Notes: a model not told the origin generated them from the sequence alone. DNA of 64,000 bases from Roseovarius confluentis (GCF_002917925.1 NZ_PPFE01000004.1:372001-436000), one strand, 5' to 3'; positions 41,798 through 51,372 are shown, counted from the first letter of the stretch. Numbers and translations are program-made.

Positions 41798-41874
41798 TAT
41801 TGATTGCATTCTGTTTCGCTGGGCAGGTTGAGGGCATTCAACGCAACCGGCAAACGGCCAATCGGAGGATACGC

Positions 41875-42357
41875 ATGCCCGCAGTCACAATGGACAAGCA
41901 CAAGGACGGAGATTTCTTCGTCGACTATGAAGACAAGGTTTTCGAGGATGTTCAGGCGGAGGAAGGCCAGAAGGCGCTGGTCACCTTTCATACCGTCGCC
42001 TTCGAGGGTTCGATCGGTCTGGTCAACATCCTCAACGCCATCCGGCTCAACCGGAAAGGCTTCGAGACGTCGATCCTGCTTTATGGGCCCGGCGTGACCT
42101 TGGGCATCCAGCGCGGCTTTCCCACCCTTGGGGACGCGGCCTTTCCCGGGCATCAGAATTTCGCCGACAACCTCAAGAAGTTCATGGGCGAGGGCGGCAA
42201 GGTCTATGCCTGCCGCTTCGCGCTTCAGGCGCTTTACGGCCACGGCGAGCCGTCGCTGCTGGAGGGAATCATCCCGATCGCACCGCAGGACGTGCTGGAC
42301 CTGAAGCTGCTCCATGTCCGCGACAATGCCGTGATCGTCGACACCTGGACGGTGTGA
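41875..42357 (+). CDS. nitB: MSMEG_0572/Sll0783-family protein, first gene of Nit1C
   Basis: A 160-residue conserved protein of the family annotated as a nitrogen-starvation response protein. It always accompanies the Nit1 nitrilase. Its core ([22 protein letters not shown]) resembles DsrE-like folds. ATG 41875 has GGAGG upstream and gives family length. The biochemical role is unknown. It leads the seven-gene cluster, and the symbol follows Nit1C usage as I recall it. Confidence 0.85.
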   Translation: MPAVTMDKHKDGDFFVDYEDKVFEDVQAEEGQKALVTFHTVAFEGSIGLVNILNAIRLNRKGFETSILLYGPGVTLGIQRGFPTLGDAAFPGHQNFADNLKKFMGEGGKVYACRFALQALYGHGEPSLLEGIIPIAPQDVLDLKLLHVRDNAVIVDTWTV

Positions 42358-42417
42358 ACGCCGTCAGCCGGGGCCGACGCTGGTCCCGGCGCAATTCACA
42401 AGAGTATCGGAGCCGTC

Positions 42418-43383
42418 ATGCCCCGCCACGTCAAAGCCGCCGCCGTCCAGATCGCCGCTGACCTGACCAGCCGGGAAAAGACACTGGCGCGCGTGCTGGA
42501 CGCCATTGATGAAGCCGCCGGACACGGGGCCGATCTGGTGGTGTTTCCAGAAACCTTTGTGCCGTTCTATCCCTACTTTTCCTTTGTCCTGCCGCCGGTG
42601 CAGCAGGGCAAACCGCACCTGCATCTCTATGAGCAGGCCGTCGCGGTGCCCTCGGATGACACGCGCCGCGTGGCCGAACGCTGTGCGCATCATGGCGTCG
42701 TCGTGGTGCTGGGCATAAACGAGCGCGACCACGGCTCGCTGTACAATGCGCAGCTGATCTTCGACGCCAACGGCACCCTTGTGCTCAAGCGGCGCAAGAT
42801 CACGCCGACCTATCATGAGCGCATGGTCTGGGGGCAGGGCGACGGCTCTGGTCTTCAGGTCGTGGAGACGCGCGCGGGCCGCATCGGCGCGCTCGCCTGT
42901 TGGGAACACTACAATCCGCTCGCCCGCTACGCACTGATGACCCAGCACGAGGACATCCATGTCGCCCAGTTCCCCGGCAGCCTTGTCGGCGATATCTTCG
43001 CCGATCAGATCGAGGTCACGATGCGGCATCACGCGCTGGAATCCGGCTGTTTCGTGGTGAATGCCACCGGCTGGCTGACCGAGGAGCAGATCGCGTCCGT
43101 CACGCCCGATGAAGCCCTGCAAAAGGGCCTGCGCGGTGGATGCATGACCTGCATCATCACGCCCGAAGGCCGCCACGCGGTGCCGCCCCTGACCGAGGGG
43201 GAAGGCATCCTATATGCCGATCTCGACATGGCGCTCGTGACCAAACGCAAACGCATGATGGACAGCGTCGGGCACTATGCCCGGCCCGAGCTTTTGTCAC
43301 TGCGCCACGACCCGACGCCGGTCGCCACACGCCATCTGGCCGCGCCCGAAACGCCATTTGAGCCCATACCGCTGGAGGATTGA
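42418..43383 (+). CDS. nitC: Nit1 nitrilase of the Nit1C cluster
   Basis: A 321-residue carbon-nitrogen hydrolase. The catalytic triad is Glu45 (Phe-Pro-Glu-Thr-Phe), Lys127 ([11 protein letters not shown]) and Cys161 (Ala-Cys-Trp-Glu-His-Tyr-Asn-Pro-Leu). The Cys-Trp-Glu form and the Tyr-His-Glu-Arg sequence mark true nitrilases rather than amidases. It hydrolyses R-CN to acid and ammonia. In the Nit1C cluster it is required for growth on cyanide, whose exact chemistry with this enzyme is not settled. It lies between the NitB-like and radical SAM genes. Confidence 0.93.
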   Translation: MPRHVKAAAVQIAADLTSREKTLARVLDAIDEAAGHGADLVVFPETFVPFYPYFSFVLPPVQQGKPHLHLYEQAVAVPSDDTRRVAERCAHHGVVVVLGINERDHGSLYNAQLIFDANGTLVLKRRKITPTYHERMVWGQGDGSGLQVVETRAGRIGALACWEHYNPLARYALMTQHEDIHVAQFPGSLVGDIFADQIEVTMRHHALESGCFVVNATGWLTEEQIASVTPDEALQKGLRGGCMTCIITPEGRHAVPPLTEGEGILYADLDMALVTKRKRMMDSVGHYARPELLSLRHDPTPVATRHLAAPETPFEPIPLED

Positions 43384-43387
43384 CCCC

Positions 43388-44506
43388 ATGGCACAGACAG
43401 GTTCCCTGATCACCGATCTTCAGACCCGCGGCATGCGGATGGTCGACCCGCATGCCGGCGCCGACAGCCGCCGTGGCGGGGCGGGTCCGACCGATCACAA
43501 GGCGGTCACCATCGACGGGATGACCGTCATGATCCCGGTCCATACGCACTCCGCTTTCGATAGCCCCTATGTGGTCGATGCGCCCGACGCCGATGGACAG
43601 GCCAGGGTCACCAAGGACGGCGCGTTCTTTGCCGAGGTCAGCTTTCCCAAGCGGGCCAGTTTCCTCGATCTGGAGACGGCCGACGGCATTCCCTACGGTC
43701 ACATCGCGCAGCTGCATTCCAAGGATGTGCTGGCCACGACCGTGCTGCAGACCTGCATCCGCTATGAAAGCCGCAAGAAGACCTGCAAGTTCTGCGCCAT
43801 CGGCCAAAGCCTCGCCGCCGGGCGCACCGTCGCGCACAAGACGCCGGCGCAACTGGCCGAGGTGGCAGCCGCCGCCGTCCGGCTGGACGGTGTCAGGCAC
43901 ATGGTCATGACCACCGGCACGCCGGCGGGCAAGGATCGTGGCGCCAAGGTTCTGGCCGAGAGCGCAGAGGCCATCCGCGCCGCCGTCGACCTGCCGCTGC
44001 AAGGGCAATGCGAGCCGCCAGACGACGACGCGTGGCACCGCCGGATGAAGGATGCGGGCATCGACAGCCTGGGCATGCATCTGGAGGTCGTCACGCCAGA
44101 GCTGCGCGCGGAGATCATGCCGGGCAAGGCGACGGTGCCGCTGGAGAAGTATTTCGACAGTTTCGAAGCCGCTGTGGAGGTGTTCGGCTGGGGGCAGGTT
44201 TCGACCTATATCCTTGCGGGGCTGGGCGATACGAGCGAGGCCATTTTGGACATGTCCGAGCGTCTGACGGCAATGGGGGTCTATCCGTTCGTGGTGCCCT
44301 TCGTGCCGGTTTCGGGCACGCCGCTTGAAAGCCATCCGTCGCCCACGGCCGAGTTCATGCACAGCGTCCTGCCGCCGCTGGCCCGGATGATCCACGAGAA
44401 CGGGATGCGGGCGGAGGATATCAAGGCCGGCTGCGGACGCTGCGGCGCGTGCTCGGCCCTGTCGGCCTTCGAAAAGTTTGCACCGCGCGAGAGGGTTCCG
44501 GCATGA
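43388..44506 (+). CDS. nitD: MSMEG_0568-family radical SAM protein
   Basis: A 372-residue radical SAM enzyme. The cluster motif is Cys-x9-Cys-x2-Cys (Thr-Cys-Ile-Arg-Tyr... Cys-Lys-Phe-Cys) near residue 120, wider than the classical Cys-x3-Cys-x2-Cys; I recall this as normal for the family. A second Cys group, Cys-Gly-Arg-Cys-Gly-Ala-Cys near residue 350, may hold an auxiliary Fe-S cluster. The reaction is unknown. ATG 43388 follows the nitrilase stop by four bases, and its end overlaps the GNAT gene (ATGA). Confidence 0.9.
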   Translation: MAQTGSLITDLQTRGMRMVDPHAGADSRRGGAGPTDHKAVTIDGMTVMIPVHTHSAFDSPYVVDAPDADGQARVTKDGAFFAEVSFPKRASFLDLETADGIPYGHIAQLHSKDVLATTVLQTCIRYESRKKTCKFCAIGQSLAAGRTVAHKTPAQLAEVAAAAVRLDGVRHMVMTTGTPAGKDRGAKVLAESAEAIRAAVDLPLQGQCEPPDDDAWHRRMKDAGIDSLGMHLEVVTPELRAEIMPGKATVPLEKYFDSFEAAVEVFGWGQVSTYILAGLGDTSEAILDMSERLTAMGVYPFVVPFVPVSGTPLESHPSPTAEFMHSVLPPLARMIHENGMRAEDIKAGCGRCGACSALSAFEKFAPRERVPA

Positions 44507-45048
44507 TCATCGAAAAGCCCGAGGTCTTTGTCACACCGGAATTCCTGATCCGTCAGGCCACGTTGCCGTGGGAGATCGGCGGTGCGGCGTCGCTGCGGCA
44601 TCGCACCTTCGTGACCGAGCAGGGCATTTTTCCGGACCACGACCGCGACGAGGTCGACAAGGTCGCCTTGCCGCTGGTGGCGATCTCGACCATGGCGTCC
44701 GAGGCGGACGAGGTCGTGGGCACGGTTCGCATTCACGAGACCGATCCCCGGGTCTGGTGGGGCTCGCGCCTTGCCGTGGCGCCGGGCTATCGCCGGGTCG
44801 GGCGCTTGGGCGCGGAACTTATCCGGTTGGCGGTCGGCACGGCGCATGGGCGCGGGTGCAAGCTCTTCCTCGCCTATGTGCAGATGCAGAACGTGCCGTT
44901 ATTTGAGAAGCTTAACTGGACCTCACTCGGTGAACGAGACCTGCATGGCCACCCGCATATGAAGATGCGCGCGGATCTGGCCGCCTATCCGCCGATCGAG
45001 GATCCGGCCCGCGGCTGGATGGCGCTTACGAAACGGCGGGCGGCGTGA
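44503..45048 (+). CDS. nitE: MSMEG_0567/Sll0786-family GNAT acetyltransferase
   Basis: A 181-residue GNAT-fold protein specific to Nit1C clusters. Val-Gly-Thr-Val-Arg-Ile-His-Glu is core strand 4, and Val-Ala-Pro-Gly-Tyr-Arg-Arg-Val-Gly-Arg-Leu-Gly forms the acetyl-CoA loop near residue 92. Asn-Val-Pro-Leu-Phe-Glu-Lys-Leu-Asn-Trp is the C-terminal signature. The substrate is unknown. Both ends overlap neighbours by four bases (ATGA, GTGA), so the whole cluster is translationally coupled. Confidence 0.9.
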   Translation: MIIEKPEVFVTPEFLIRQATLPWEIGGAASLRHRTFVTEQGIFPDHDRDEVDKVALPLVAISTMASEADEVVGTVRIHETDPRVWWGSRLAVAPGYRRVGRLGAELIRLAVGTAHGRGCKLFLAYVQMQNVPLFEKLNWTSLGERDLHGHPHMKMRADLAAYPPIEDPARGWMALTKRRAA

Positions 45049-46022
45049 CGGATCTGGCGACCCTCACCGCCACTCTGGCCGCGCATCCGCACGTGACGGG
45101 CAAGCGCGATATCGAAATGGTCTGCCGCGCGCTCTGCCTCGGGCAGGAGAGCCCCGGACGCCCCGGCGACGACGCTGCCGCCCTGCGCGCTGGCGACGGC
45201 TGGCAGCTTTTGGCGACCGAAGGTTTCATGAACGAGTTCGTGGCCGACGCGCCGTGGTTCGCGGGCTGGTGCGCGGTCATGGTCAATGCCTCGGATATCG
45301 CCGCCATGGGCGGACGCGCTACGGCGCTGACCAATGCGCTTTGGGCGCCTGATGCCGAGGCCGCCGCCGAGATTCTGAAAGGCATGGCCGAGGCCAGCGC
45401 CGCCTATGGCATTCCGATCGTCGGCGGACATTCCAACCTGCGCACCGACCGGCCCCAGCTTGCCGCCAGCATGTTCGGCCACGCCAAGGCTCTGATCACC
45501 AGCTTTGATGCTGAACCCGGAGACCTGCTGATCGCGGCCATCGACCTGCGCGGCGCATACGCGGGAGAGAGTGACAACTTCCCGGCGTTCCTAGGCGTCG
45601 AGCCAGAGCGGCTGCGCGGCGATCTGACCCTGCTGCCTGACCTCGCCGAGGCCGGTCTGGTGCGCGCTGGAAAGGACATCAGCCAGGGCGGCATCGCCGG
45701 CACGTCCGTGATGCTGGCCGAATGTTCGGGCGTGGGCATCGAGATCGACATCAACGCAATCCCCAGACCCGCAGACACAGATCTGTCGCGCTGGATGACC
45801 ACATTTCCCAGCTTCGGCTTTTTGCTCGCGGCCAAGCCGGCCGATGTGCCGACAATCTTGGATCGGTTCGGCGCGCGCGACATCGCCGCCGCCGCCATCG
45901 GGCGCATCACCGAAGGCAGCAAGGTCACTCTGCACGATGACACCGAACGTGCGACGCTCTGGGATCACGCCGTAGATCCCTATCTCGGCCTTGCACCAGA
46001 AAAGGAGCCCGCTCATGCCTGA
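45045..46022 (+). CDS. nitF: Sll0787-family AIR-synthase-related protein
   Basis: A 325-residue member of the PurM/ThiL/SelD/HypE ATP-binding superfamily. It has Arg-Pro-Gly-Asp-Asp-Ala-Ala near residue 43, Ile-Val-Gly-Gly-His-Ser-Asn near 127 and Asp-Ile-Ser-Gln-Gly-Gly-Ile-Ala-Gly-Thr near 212. The family uses ATP to activate a substrate as a phosphate ester, but this subgroup's substrate is not known. The start is GTG at 45045 inside the previous stop. Its end overlaps the next ATG by eight bases. Confidence 0.9.
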   Translation: MTDLATLTATLAAHPHVTGKRDIEMVCRALCLGQESPGRPGDDAAALRAGDGWQLLATEGFMNEFVADAPWFAGWCAVMVNASDIAAMGGRATALTNALWAPDAEAAAEILKGMAEASAAYGIPIVGGHSNLRTDRPQLAASMFGHAKALITSFDAEPGDLLIAAIDLRGAYAGESDNFPAFLGVEPERLRGDLTLLPDLAEAGLVRAGKDISQGGIAGTSVMLAECSGVGIEIDINAIPRPADTDLSRWMTTFPSFGFLLAAKPADVPTILDRFGARDIAAAAIGRITEGSKVTLHDDTERATLWDHAVDPYLGLAPEKEPAHA

Positions 46023-46293
46023 AGTCACTTTTCGCATCCGCTGGCCCGATGGCAGGGAAGACACCTGTTATTCCCCGTCCACCACGATCCACGAGCATCT
46101 GACAGCCGGAAAGAGCTATCCGCTGTCCGAGTTCCTGAAGCGCAGTGAGACCGGGCTCGAACACGCCGCGCGCCGCGTCGAGGCCAAGTTCGGCTTCCGC
46201 TGCTCGTCGGCAGACGCACAGGCCGCCTCGATCAAGGCCCGCGCCGCCGATTTTTCCCCCGAGGAGACCGTCACATGCCTGTCGATAACGTAA
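46015..46293 (+). CDS. nitG: MSMEG_0570-family small protein
   Basis: A 92-residue conserved small protein found with Nit1C nitrilases. It has Phe-Arg-Ile-Arg-Trp-Pro-Asp-Gly near the N-terminus, Tyr-Ser-Pro-Ser-Thr-Thr-Ile, and a helical C-terminal part with Cys-Ser-Ser-Ala-Asp. No catalytic motif is recognisable. Its start overlaps the AIR-synthase-like gene and its end overlaps the flavoprotein gene by 19 bases. Confidence 0.88.
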   Translation: MPEVTFRIRWPDGREDTCYSPSTTIHEHLTAGKSYPLSEFLKRSETGLEHAARRVEAKFGFRCSSADAQAASIKARAADFSPEETVTCLSIT

Positions 46294-47564
46294 GACCCAT
46301 CCCCCAATCTCGCACACAGATCCCGGTGGTCATCATCGGTGCAGGCCAGGCGGGGCTTTCGGCCTCGTGGTACCTTTGCCGCGATGGCGTCGAGCACGTC
46401 GTGCTGGAGCGCAACACCCGCTTTCACGCCTGGAAGAACCAGCGCTGGGACAGCTTCTGTCTTGTCACGCCCAACTGGCAATGTCGTCTGCCGGGATTCC
46501 CCTACAAGGGCGACGACCCGGAAGGCTTCATGCTCAAGGACGAAATCGTCGACTATGTCGAAGCCTTCGCCGACAGCTTCGACGCCCCGCTGCAAGAGGG
46601 CGTCGCCGTCACCCGCGTCGCACAGACCGACGAGGGACGGTTCGAGGTGGACACCGACGACGGGCTTTGGCTGGCCGAGCATGTGATCGTGGCCTCCGGC
46701 GGGTATGACCGACCGATAACGCCACCCTTTGCCGCTGATCTCGACCGATCCATCACGCAATTGCATACACGCGACTATCAGCGCCCCGAGAATATTCCCG
46801 AGGGCAAGTGCCTTGTGGTTGGCACCGGTCAGTCGGGTGTGCAACTGATGGAGGATTTGCGCATCGCCGGGCGCGATGTGGCGCTGGCCGTGGGGCCGGC
46901 CCCGCGCAGCCCCCGCATGTACCGGGGGCGCGATGCCACGGACTGGCTGCATGAGATGGGTTATTATGAGCGAACTATCGACCAGCAGCCCGACCCAAGG
47001 GCGACCGAGGCCAAGACCAACCATTACATGTCCGGCCGCGATGGCGGCCACGAGATCGACCTGCGCCAATTCGCGTTGGATGGATTGCAGCTTTATGGGT
47101 CTGTGACAGGCATGGAGGGCACGTCGATCACGTTTGCCTCCAACCTGGAAAAGAACCTCGATGATGCGGACGAAAGCTATGTCGGCATCCGCAAGATGAT
47201 CGACGCGTATATCGACGAGACCGGGATCGACGCCCCCGAAGAACCGCCGTTCGAAAAAGTCTGGCGCCCGGAGACAGAGATCACCCGGATAGATGCCGCG
47301 GAGGAGGGCATCACGTCGATCCTGTGGTGTATCGGGTTCCGCCCGGATTATGGCTGGTTGCAGGTCGACTGCTTGGATGACACCGGTCGGCCCATCCATC
47401 AGCGCGGGGTCTGTGACCTGGATGGCGTCTATTTTCTCGGGTTGGGTTGGTTGCACACTTGGGGTTCTGGCCGGTTCCTCAGCGTGGGCGAAGACGCGGC
47501 TCATGTGGCCAGCTGCATCATCCGCCGACTGAGCGAAGGCTCGAAAGGCCGAAGATTCGGATGA
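46275..47564 (+). CDS. nitH: MSMEG_0569-family flavin-dependent oxidoreductase
   Basis: A 429-residue flavoprotein like Baeyer-Villiger/N-hydroxylating monooxygenases. The FAD motif Gly-Ala-Gly-Gln-Ala-Gly is near residue 22, and a second dinucleotide motif, Val-Val-Gly-Thr-Gly-Gln-Ser-Gly, is near 180. The conserved [11 protein letters not shown] lies near the end. It is the last gene of the Nit1C operon and may use NAD(P)H to oxidise a nitrile- or cyanide-derived compound. That role is inferred. Confidence 0.9.
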   Translation: MPVDNVRPIPQSRTQIPVVIIGAGQAGLSASWYLCRDGVEHVVLERNTRFHAWKNQRWDSFCLVTPNWQCRLPGFPYKGDDPEGFMLKDEIVDYVEAFADSFDAPLQEGVAVTRVAQTDEGRFEVDTDDGLWLAEHVIVASGGYDRPITPPFAADLDRSITQLHTRDYQRPENIPEGKCLVVGTGQSGVQLMEDLRIAGRDVALAVGPAPRSPRMYRGRDATDWLHEMGYYERTIDQQPDPRATEAKTNHYMSGRDGGHEIDLRQFALDGLQLYGSVTGMEGTSITFASNLEKNLDDADESYVGIRKMIDAYIDETGIDAPEEPPFEKVWRPETEITRIDAAEEGITSILWCIGFRPDYGWLQVDCLDDTGRPIHQRGVCDLDGVYFLGLGWLHTWGSGRFLSVGEDAAHVASCIIRRLSEGSKGRRFG

Positions 47565-48330
47565 CAAGGCTTGTGGCGCCTTGCGGTGTCGGCGTGGACA
47601 AGCCCGCCGCAAATACTGACCCTGGGTGCATGGAATATTCAGTAAGAGCCATGACAGGTCTTCAAGAGATCCTTCGATGGGGCAATGCCCTCGACGCATG
47701 AAACCAGCGTTCCCGCCATCATCTCGATCAGCGTGACTCTGCACAGATAGTCCGGTTTCCGCGCGGCCTTGTCACGTTCGCGCACCAATTCTCCTCGCGA
47801 GCTGCACACTGGACCGCGTTGGCCCGAGGGCGCGACCGCTACAGAAACTCCGATGACTTCGCCCCGAGCGACTTCATTGTTGGTCAGCTCAGGCGCTCCT
47901 TCACCAGGATGGGGCAGGTTCATGGGGCGAGAGACGTCTTGCTTGCTTTAGTATCTGCCTAAATACTTGGCGTTGACCGTTCCAAAGCGCTTACGCATCG
48001 GTCAAAGTCCGATCAATTGCCGTTTGAGACGTTTTTACGCCGCGCTCTGCTGCAGTCTGCGCAGCGCTCGGGTAGCCTGACCCCAGCACCGTCGACGAAG
48101 ACTTGACCGGCGCTGACCTAAGAGCGGTCGTGGCGAAACGGAAGATCGCCGTCGACGCGCCAAAGACAAAGACCGGGGTTCTAAAAAGGAGCGATACGCC
48201 CGAGCACGTGTTCGGGTCGGATAGTCGCCGCCCCAAAGACAGAAATCCACCTGCCCCTATGAGGGGAGCATGTCGGAACGCGTTATTCGTTTCCGTCTCA
48301 CCCGTGTAGGGCAAAGGAGCAAGACGATCT
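47565..48330. other. Gene-poor gap between Nit1C and the DMSP cluster
   Basis: These 766 bases contain only weak ORFs. The longest that looks protein-like is on the minus strand (47639-47923, 94 codons), without a motif or a good Shine-Dalgarno; it may be a remnant. The promoter of the aminotransferase operon should lie in the last 200 bases. No riboswitch, terminator or insertion-sequence end was recognised. Confidence 0.35.
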
Positions 48331-49734
48331 ATGGACACACTCTTGGAGACCGCGGAGCTGCGAAACGAGCTGGACTTGCCGGAGAAAGATGCCCGACACG
48401 TGCTGCATCCCTGGGCGGATTTGCAGGCGCTCGGCAAGCAACAGGCTCTTGTCATGAATTCCGCCAAGGGCGTGCGCGTGCGCGATACCGAAGGCAAGAG
48501 CTATCTTGATGCGATCGGTGGCATGTGGTGCATGACGGTGGGCTATGGCTGCGAGGAACTGGCAGATGCCATAGGCGAGCAGGCGCGAAAGATGGCCTAT
48601 TACACCGCCTTTGGAGACGTATCGAGCGAACCGGCCGCGATGCTGGCAGAGACCTTGGCGGAGCTGTCGCCCGGGGACCTGAACAGGGTGCATTTCACGA
48701 CCGGCGGATCCACGGCCGTGGAATCGGCTGTGCGGACCGCGCATTACTATTTCTCAGCTCAGGGCAGGCCCGAGAAGCGGCATGTCTTGTCTCGCGTCAA
48801 CGCCTATCACGGCGGCACCTACCTGACCCAGTCGCTGTCGGGCAAGGCGGCGGACAGAACGCATTTCCACTACGAAACGGAATTTGTACACCATCTGTCC
48901 AGCCCCGGTCACGACCCGGACCGGGATTCAATAAGTGCCGAAGGTCGCCTGAAGGAACTGCTGGAAGAGATGGAAGCCGAGATCCGGCGGCTCGGGCCGG
49001 AAAACGTGGCCTGCTTCGTTGCTGAGCCGATCCTCGCCTCGGGCGGCGTGCTGACGCCGCCTGACGGATACCAGAAGGCCACTTTCGATCTGTGCCGCAA
49101 GTACGATATTCTTTACGTTTCAGACGAGGTCGTCACCGGTTTCGGTCGCTTGGGCCATTTCTTCGCGTCCGAGACGCGGTTTGGAATAATCCCGGACATG
49201 ATCGTGACGGCAAAAGGCATAACCTCGGGATATCAGCCGCTTGGTGCACTGCTTGTGTCTGATCGGATCGCCGAATCCGTTTCTGATGCCGCCCCGGCAG
49301 ATAAGCCCGTGTTCTCCAATGGTTTCACCTATTCCGGGCATCCGGTCGCATGCGCTGCGGCACTGACGAACATCAAAATCATGAAGCGCGACGATATCTG
49401 TGGCCACGTTCAGGATGTCGGTCCCTACTTCATAAGTCGGCTGCGAGAGTTGCTTTCGTCGTCCATCGTCTACACCGTGCGCGGCGATCACCTCATGGCT
49501 TGCGTAGAATGCTGGACCGGAGAAGAAGCGGGTCCGAATGCGCAGAATATGGCGCTCGCTGCGCGCGTCGATGCCTATTGCCAGGAAGCCGGGCTTCTTG
49601 TGCGGCCCTACGAGAACCTCTGCATCCTGTCGCCACCGCTTGTCATTTCGCGCAGCGAAATCGATGAGATCGTCGCCATTCTGGAGAACGCTCTGACGCG
49701 CGCAGCCGAAGATCTGGCTGCCGGAAAGATATGA
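48331..49734 (+). CDS. Class III aminotransferase, candidate DMSP-amine transaminase
   Basis: A 467-residue fold I PLP enzyme of the omega-aminotransferase group. PLP contacts are visible: Thr-Gly-Gly-Ser near residue 130 (phosphate), Asp-Glu-Val with Thr-Gly-Phe-Gly near 270, and Schiff-base Lys in Thr-Ala-Lys-Gly-Ile-Thr-Ser-Gly-Tyr near 291. Enzymes of this group move terminal amino groups, which fits conversion of DMSP-amine to DMSP-aldehyde. It opens the operon that ends with the MmtN-like gene. The specific substrate is inferred from context only. AAAGGAG lies 12 bases before the ATG. Confidence 0.85.
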   Translation: MDTLLETAELRNELDLPEKDARHVLHPWADLQALGKQQALVMNSAKGVRVRDTEGKSYLDAIGGMWCMTVGYGCEELADAIGEQARKMAYYTAFGDVSSEPAAMLAETLAELSPGDLNRVHFTTGGSTAVESAVRTAHYYFSAQGRPEKRHVLSRVNAYHGGTYLTQSLSGKAADRTHFHYETEFVHHLSSPGHDPDRDSISAEGRLKELLEEMEAEIRRLGPENVACFVAEPILASGGVLTPPDGYQKATFDLCRKYDILYVSDEVVTGFGRLGHFFASETRFGIIPDMIVTAKGITSGYQPLGALLVSDRIAESVSDAAPADKPVFSNGFTYSGHPVACAAALTNIKIMKRDDICGHVQDVGPYFISRLRELLSSSIVYTVRGDHLMACVECWTGEEAGPNAQNMALAARVDAYCQEAGLLVRPYENLCILSPPLVISRSEIDEIVAILENALTRAAEDLAAGKI

Positions 49735-49792
49735 GGTTTCCCTCACCATCAACACTCGTTCGCATTCTTTCATAAACAAAAAAGGACAGACC

Positions 49793-50056
49793 ATGCCCCA
49801 ACCGACCACTTTTCTCGATTGCCGAGGCCTCTCAAACGCATTGACCGTTCTGCGGATCAAACAGGCAATGATCGGCAGAGCAGATTGCGGGTTGCCGATT
49901 GATGTTCTGGTAGACGGATCCTGCTGCGATGCTGAGCGGGTCTCCGCGAGCCTGACTGGCGAAAGCACCGATGTGCAGCTTTTGTATTGTGCCGAAAGCA
50001 ATCCTGAAGTGGTGCAGGGTGAGACCAGGAACGGAGGCGTTGCGGCGCATGTCTGA
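49793..50056 (+). CDS. TusA-like small protein lacking the active-site Cys
   Basis: An 87-residue protein. Its N-terminal half follows the TusA/SirA pattern: Leu-Asp-Cys-Arg-Gly-Leu, then Val-Leu-Arg-Ile-Lys-Gln-Ala. The Cys-Pro-x-Pro sulfur-relay motif is replaced by Ser-Asn-Ala-Leu, so persulfide transfer by that Cys is not possible. Other Cys residues remain (Asp-Cys-Gly, Ser-Cys-Cys). AGGACAG lies seven bases before the ATG, and its end overlaps the decarboxylase start by eight bases. It may be a structural or regulatory partner of the enzymes here. Function unknown. Confidence 0.65.
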   Translation: MPQPTTFLDCRGLSNALTVLRIKQAMIGRADCGLPIDVLVDGSCCDAERVSASLTGESTDVQLLYCAESNPEVVQGETRNGGVAAHV

Positions 50057-51320
50057 AGCCGCGACCGTCCCGCAATCCGATACCCCGAAGGAAGAAAAGG
50101 GTGATGGCGAACCGCCGGAAATTTCAACTGCTTGGTGGACGCGCGAAGATCTTTGCTACCGGACGGGACGCCTGCATCTGGGACGTTCTGACCTGGAAAC
50201 GGTCGCGGAGAAAGTGGGAACGCCTGCCTATGTCATTCGAGCTCCGAGAGTTCTGGAGAATGCCCAACGACTAACAAAGGCGCTTGATGCGGTCGGCGTG
50301 CGGCACAGGCTTTATTACGCGATCAAAGCCAACCGGACACCGCAATTGCTGTCCTACCTTGCCGCGCAACGAGCGATCGGCGCAGATATCTGTTCGCCGG
50401 CGGAGCTTCTTCATGCTTTGGCCTGCGGTTTCGAGGAAGAACACATATCTTTCACGGCCACGTCCTTGGCCCCGTCCGATCTGGAAACCATCTCACGATT
50501 TGATCGCCTGAACATCAACCTGGACTCGCTCTCGGCGCTGCAAAGCTTCGGAGAACGCTGTCCCGGTCGCGACATTGGGATCAGGATCAATCCGGACCGG
50601 GGCATAGGCTACGGTGGCAATGACATGCTGCAATACAGCGGAGTCGAGGCGACCAAGTTCGGCATCTACATAGACCGGCTGCCTGAGGCGATTGACATCG
50701 CTCGCAAACACGACCTCCGTATCACGCGCGTGCATTTCCATGCCGGGTCCGGATACCTTGACCGCGAGTTGTCGCAATTATCCGAGGTGCTGGCGGCCAG
50801 CCGAGAGTTTCTGTCCAGACTGTCCGACGTGACAGAGGTCAACATTGGCGGTGGCCTGGGGGTGCCACACAAGTCTGACGACAAGCCGCTTGACCTCGAA
50901 AGGTGGGCATCCACGATCGCGGACGCATTCGCCGGGACCGGCCTCACAGTAGCGGTTGAGCCGGGGGACTACCTGGTCAAGGATGCGGGCGTGCTTCTGA
51001 CACGCGTGACCTATGCCGAACGCCGCCGAGAGGTGGAGTTTCTGGGTCTCGATGCAGGTTTCAACCTCGCTATGGAGCCCGCCTTTTACGGCCTTCCTTG
51101 CGAACCGGTCCCGGTCACGCAGCGCAATGCGCCAATGGTCCGTTACACCGTGGTCGGCAACGTCAATGAGGCTTTGGACAAATGGGCAGAGAACCATGCC
51201 ATGCCTGCACCGGAGCCGGGGGACGTCGTCGCGTTGATCAATGCTGGAGGATATGCCGCTGCAATGCGGTCGGATCACTGTATGCGCGGTACTGCGCAAG
51301 AAGTGTTGCTGCTCGACTGA
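50049..51320 (+). CDS. Fold III PLP decarboxylase, candidate S-methylmethionine decarboxylase
   Basis: A 423-residue enzyme of the diaminopimelate/ornithine decarboxylase family. The Schiff-base Lys93 (Tyr-Tyr-Ala-Ile-Lys-Ala-Asn), His in Val-His-Phe-His-Ala-Gly-Ser, the Gly-Gly-Gly-Leu-Gly phosphate loop and Glu-Pro-Gly-Asp are all present. The usual catalytic Cys-Glu-Ser reads Asn-Glu-Ala (Asn373), so the family Cys is missing and the substrate is probably not a classical diamino acid. Placed between an aminotransferase and MmtN-like gene, it most likely decarboxylates S-methyl-L-methionine to DMSP-amine. ATG 50049 was chosen by overlap and family length. Confidence 0.85.
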   Translation: MSEAATVPQSDTPKEEKGDGEPPEISTAWWTREDLCYRTGRLHLGRSDLETVAEKVGTPAYVIRAPRVLENAQRLTKALDAVGVRHRLYYAIKANRTPQLLSYLAAQRAIGADICSPAELLHALACGFEEEHISFTATSLAPSDLETISRFDRLNINLDSLSALQSFGERCPGRDIGIRINPDRGIGYGGNDMLQYSGVEATKFGIYIDRLPEAIDIARKHDLRITRVHFHAGSGYLDRELSQLSEVLAASREFLSRLSDVTEVNIGGGLGVPHKSDDKPLDLERWASTIADAFAGTGLTVAVEPGDYLVKDAGVLLTRVTYAERRREVEFLGLDAGFNLAMEPAFYGLPCEPVPVTQRNAPMVRYTVVGNVNEALDKWAENHAMPAPEPGDVVALINAGGYAAAMRSDHCMRGTAQEVLLLD

Positions 51321-51372
51321 CTGCACTTGCACGAGAGCCAAAAGAATACCGCCGATACGAGGGACAGAACAA

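Noticed and set aside
47639..47923. A 94-codon minus-strand ORF between Nit1C and the aminotransferase
   Set aside because: No motif, no Shine-Dalgarno and no partner; kept only as a note in the gap entry.
49793..50056. Functional sulfurtransferase TusA
   Set aside because: The Cys-Pro-x-Pro motif is absent.
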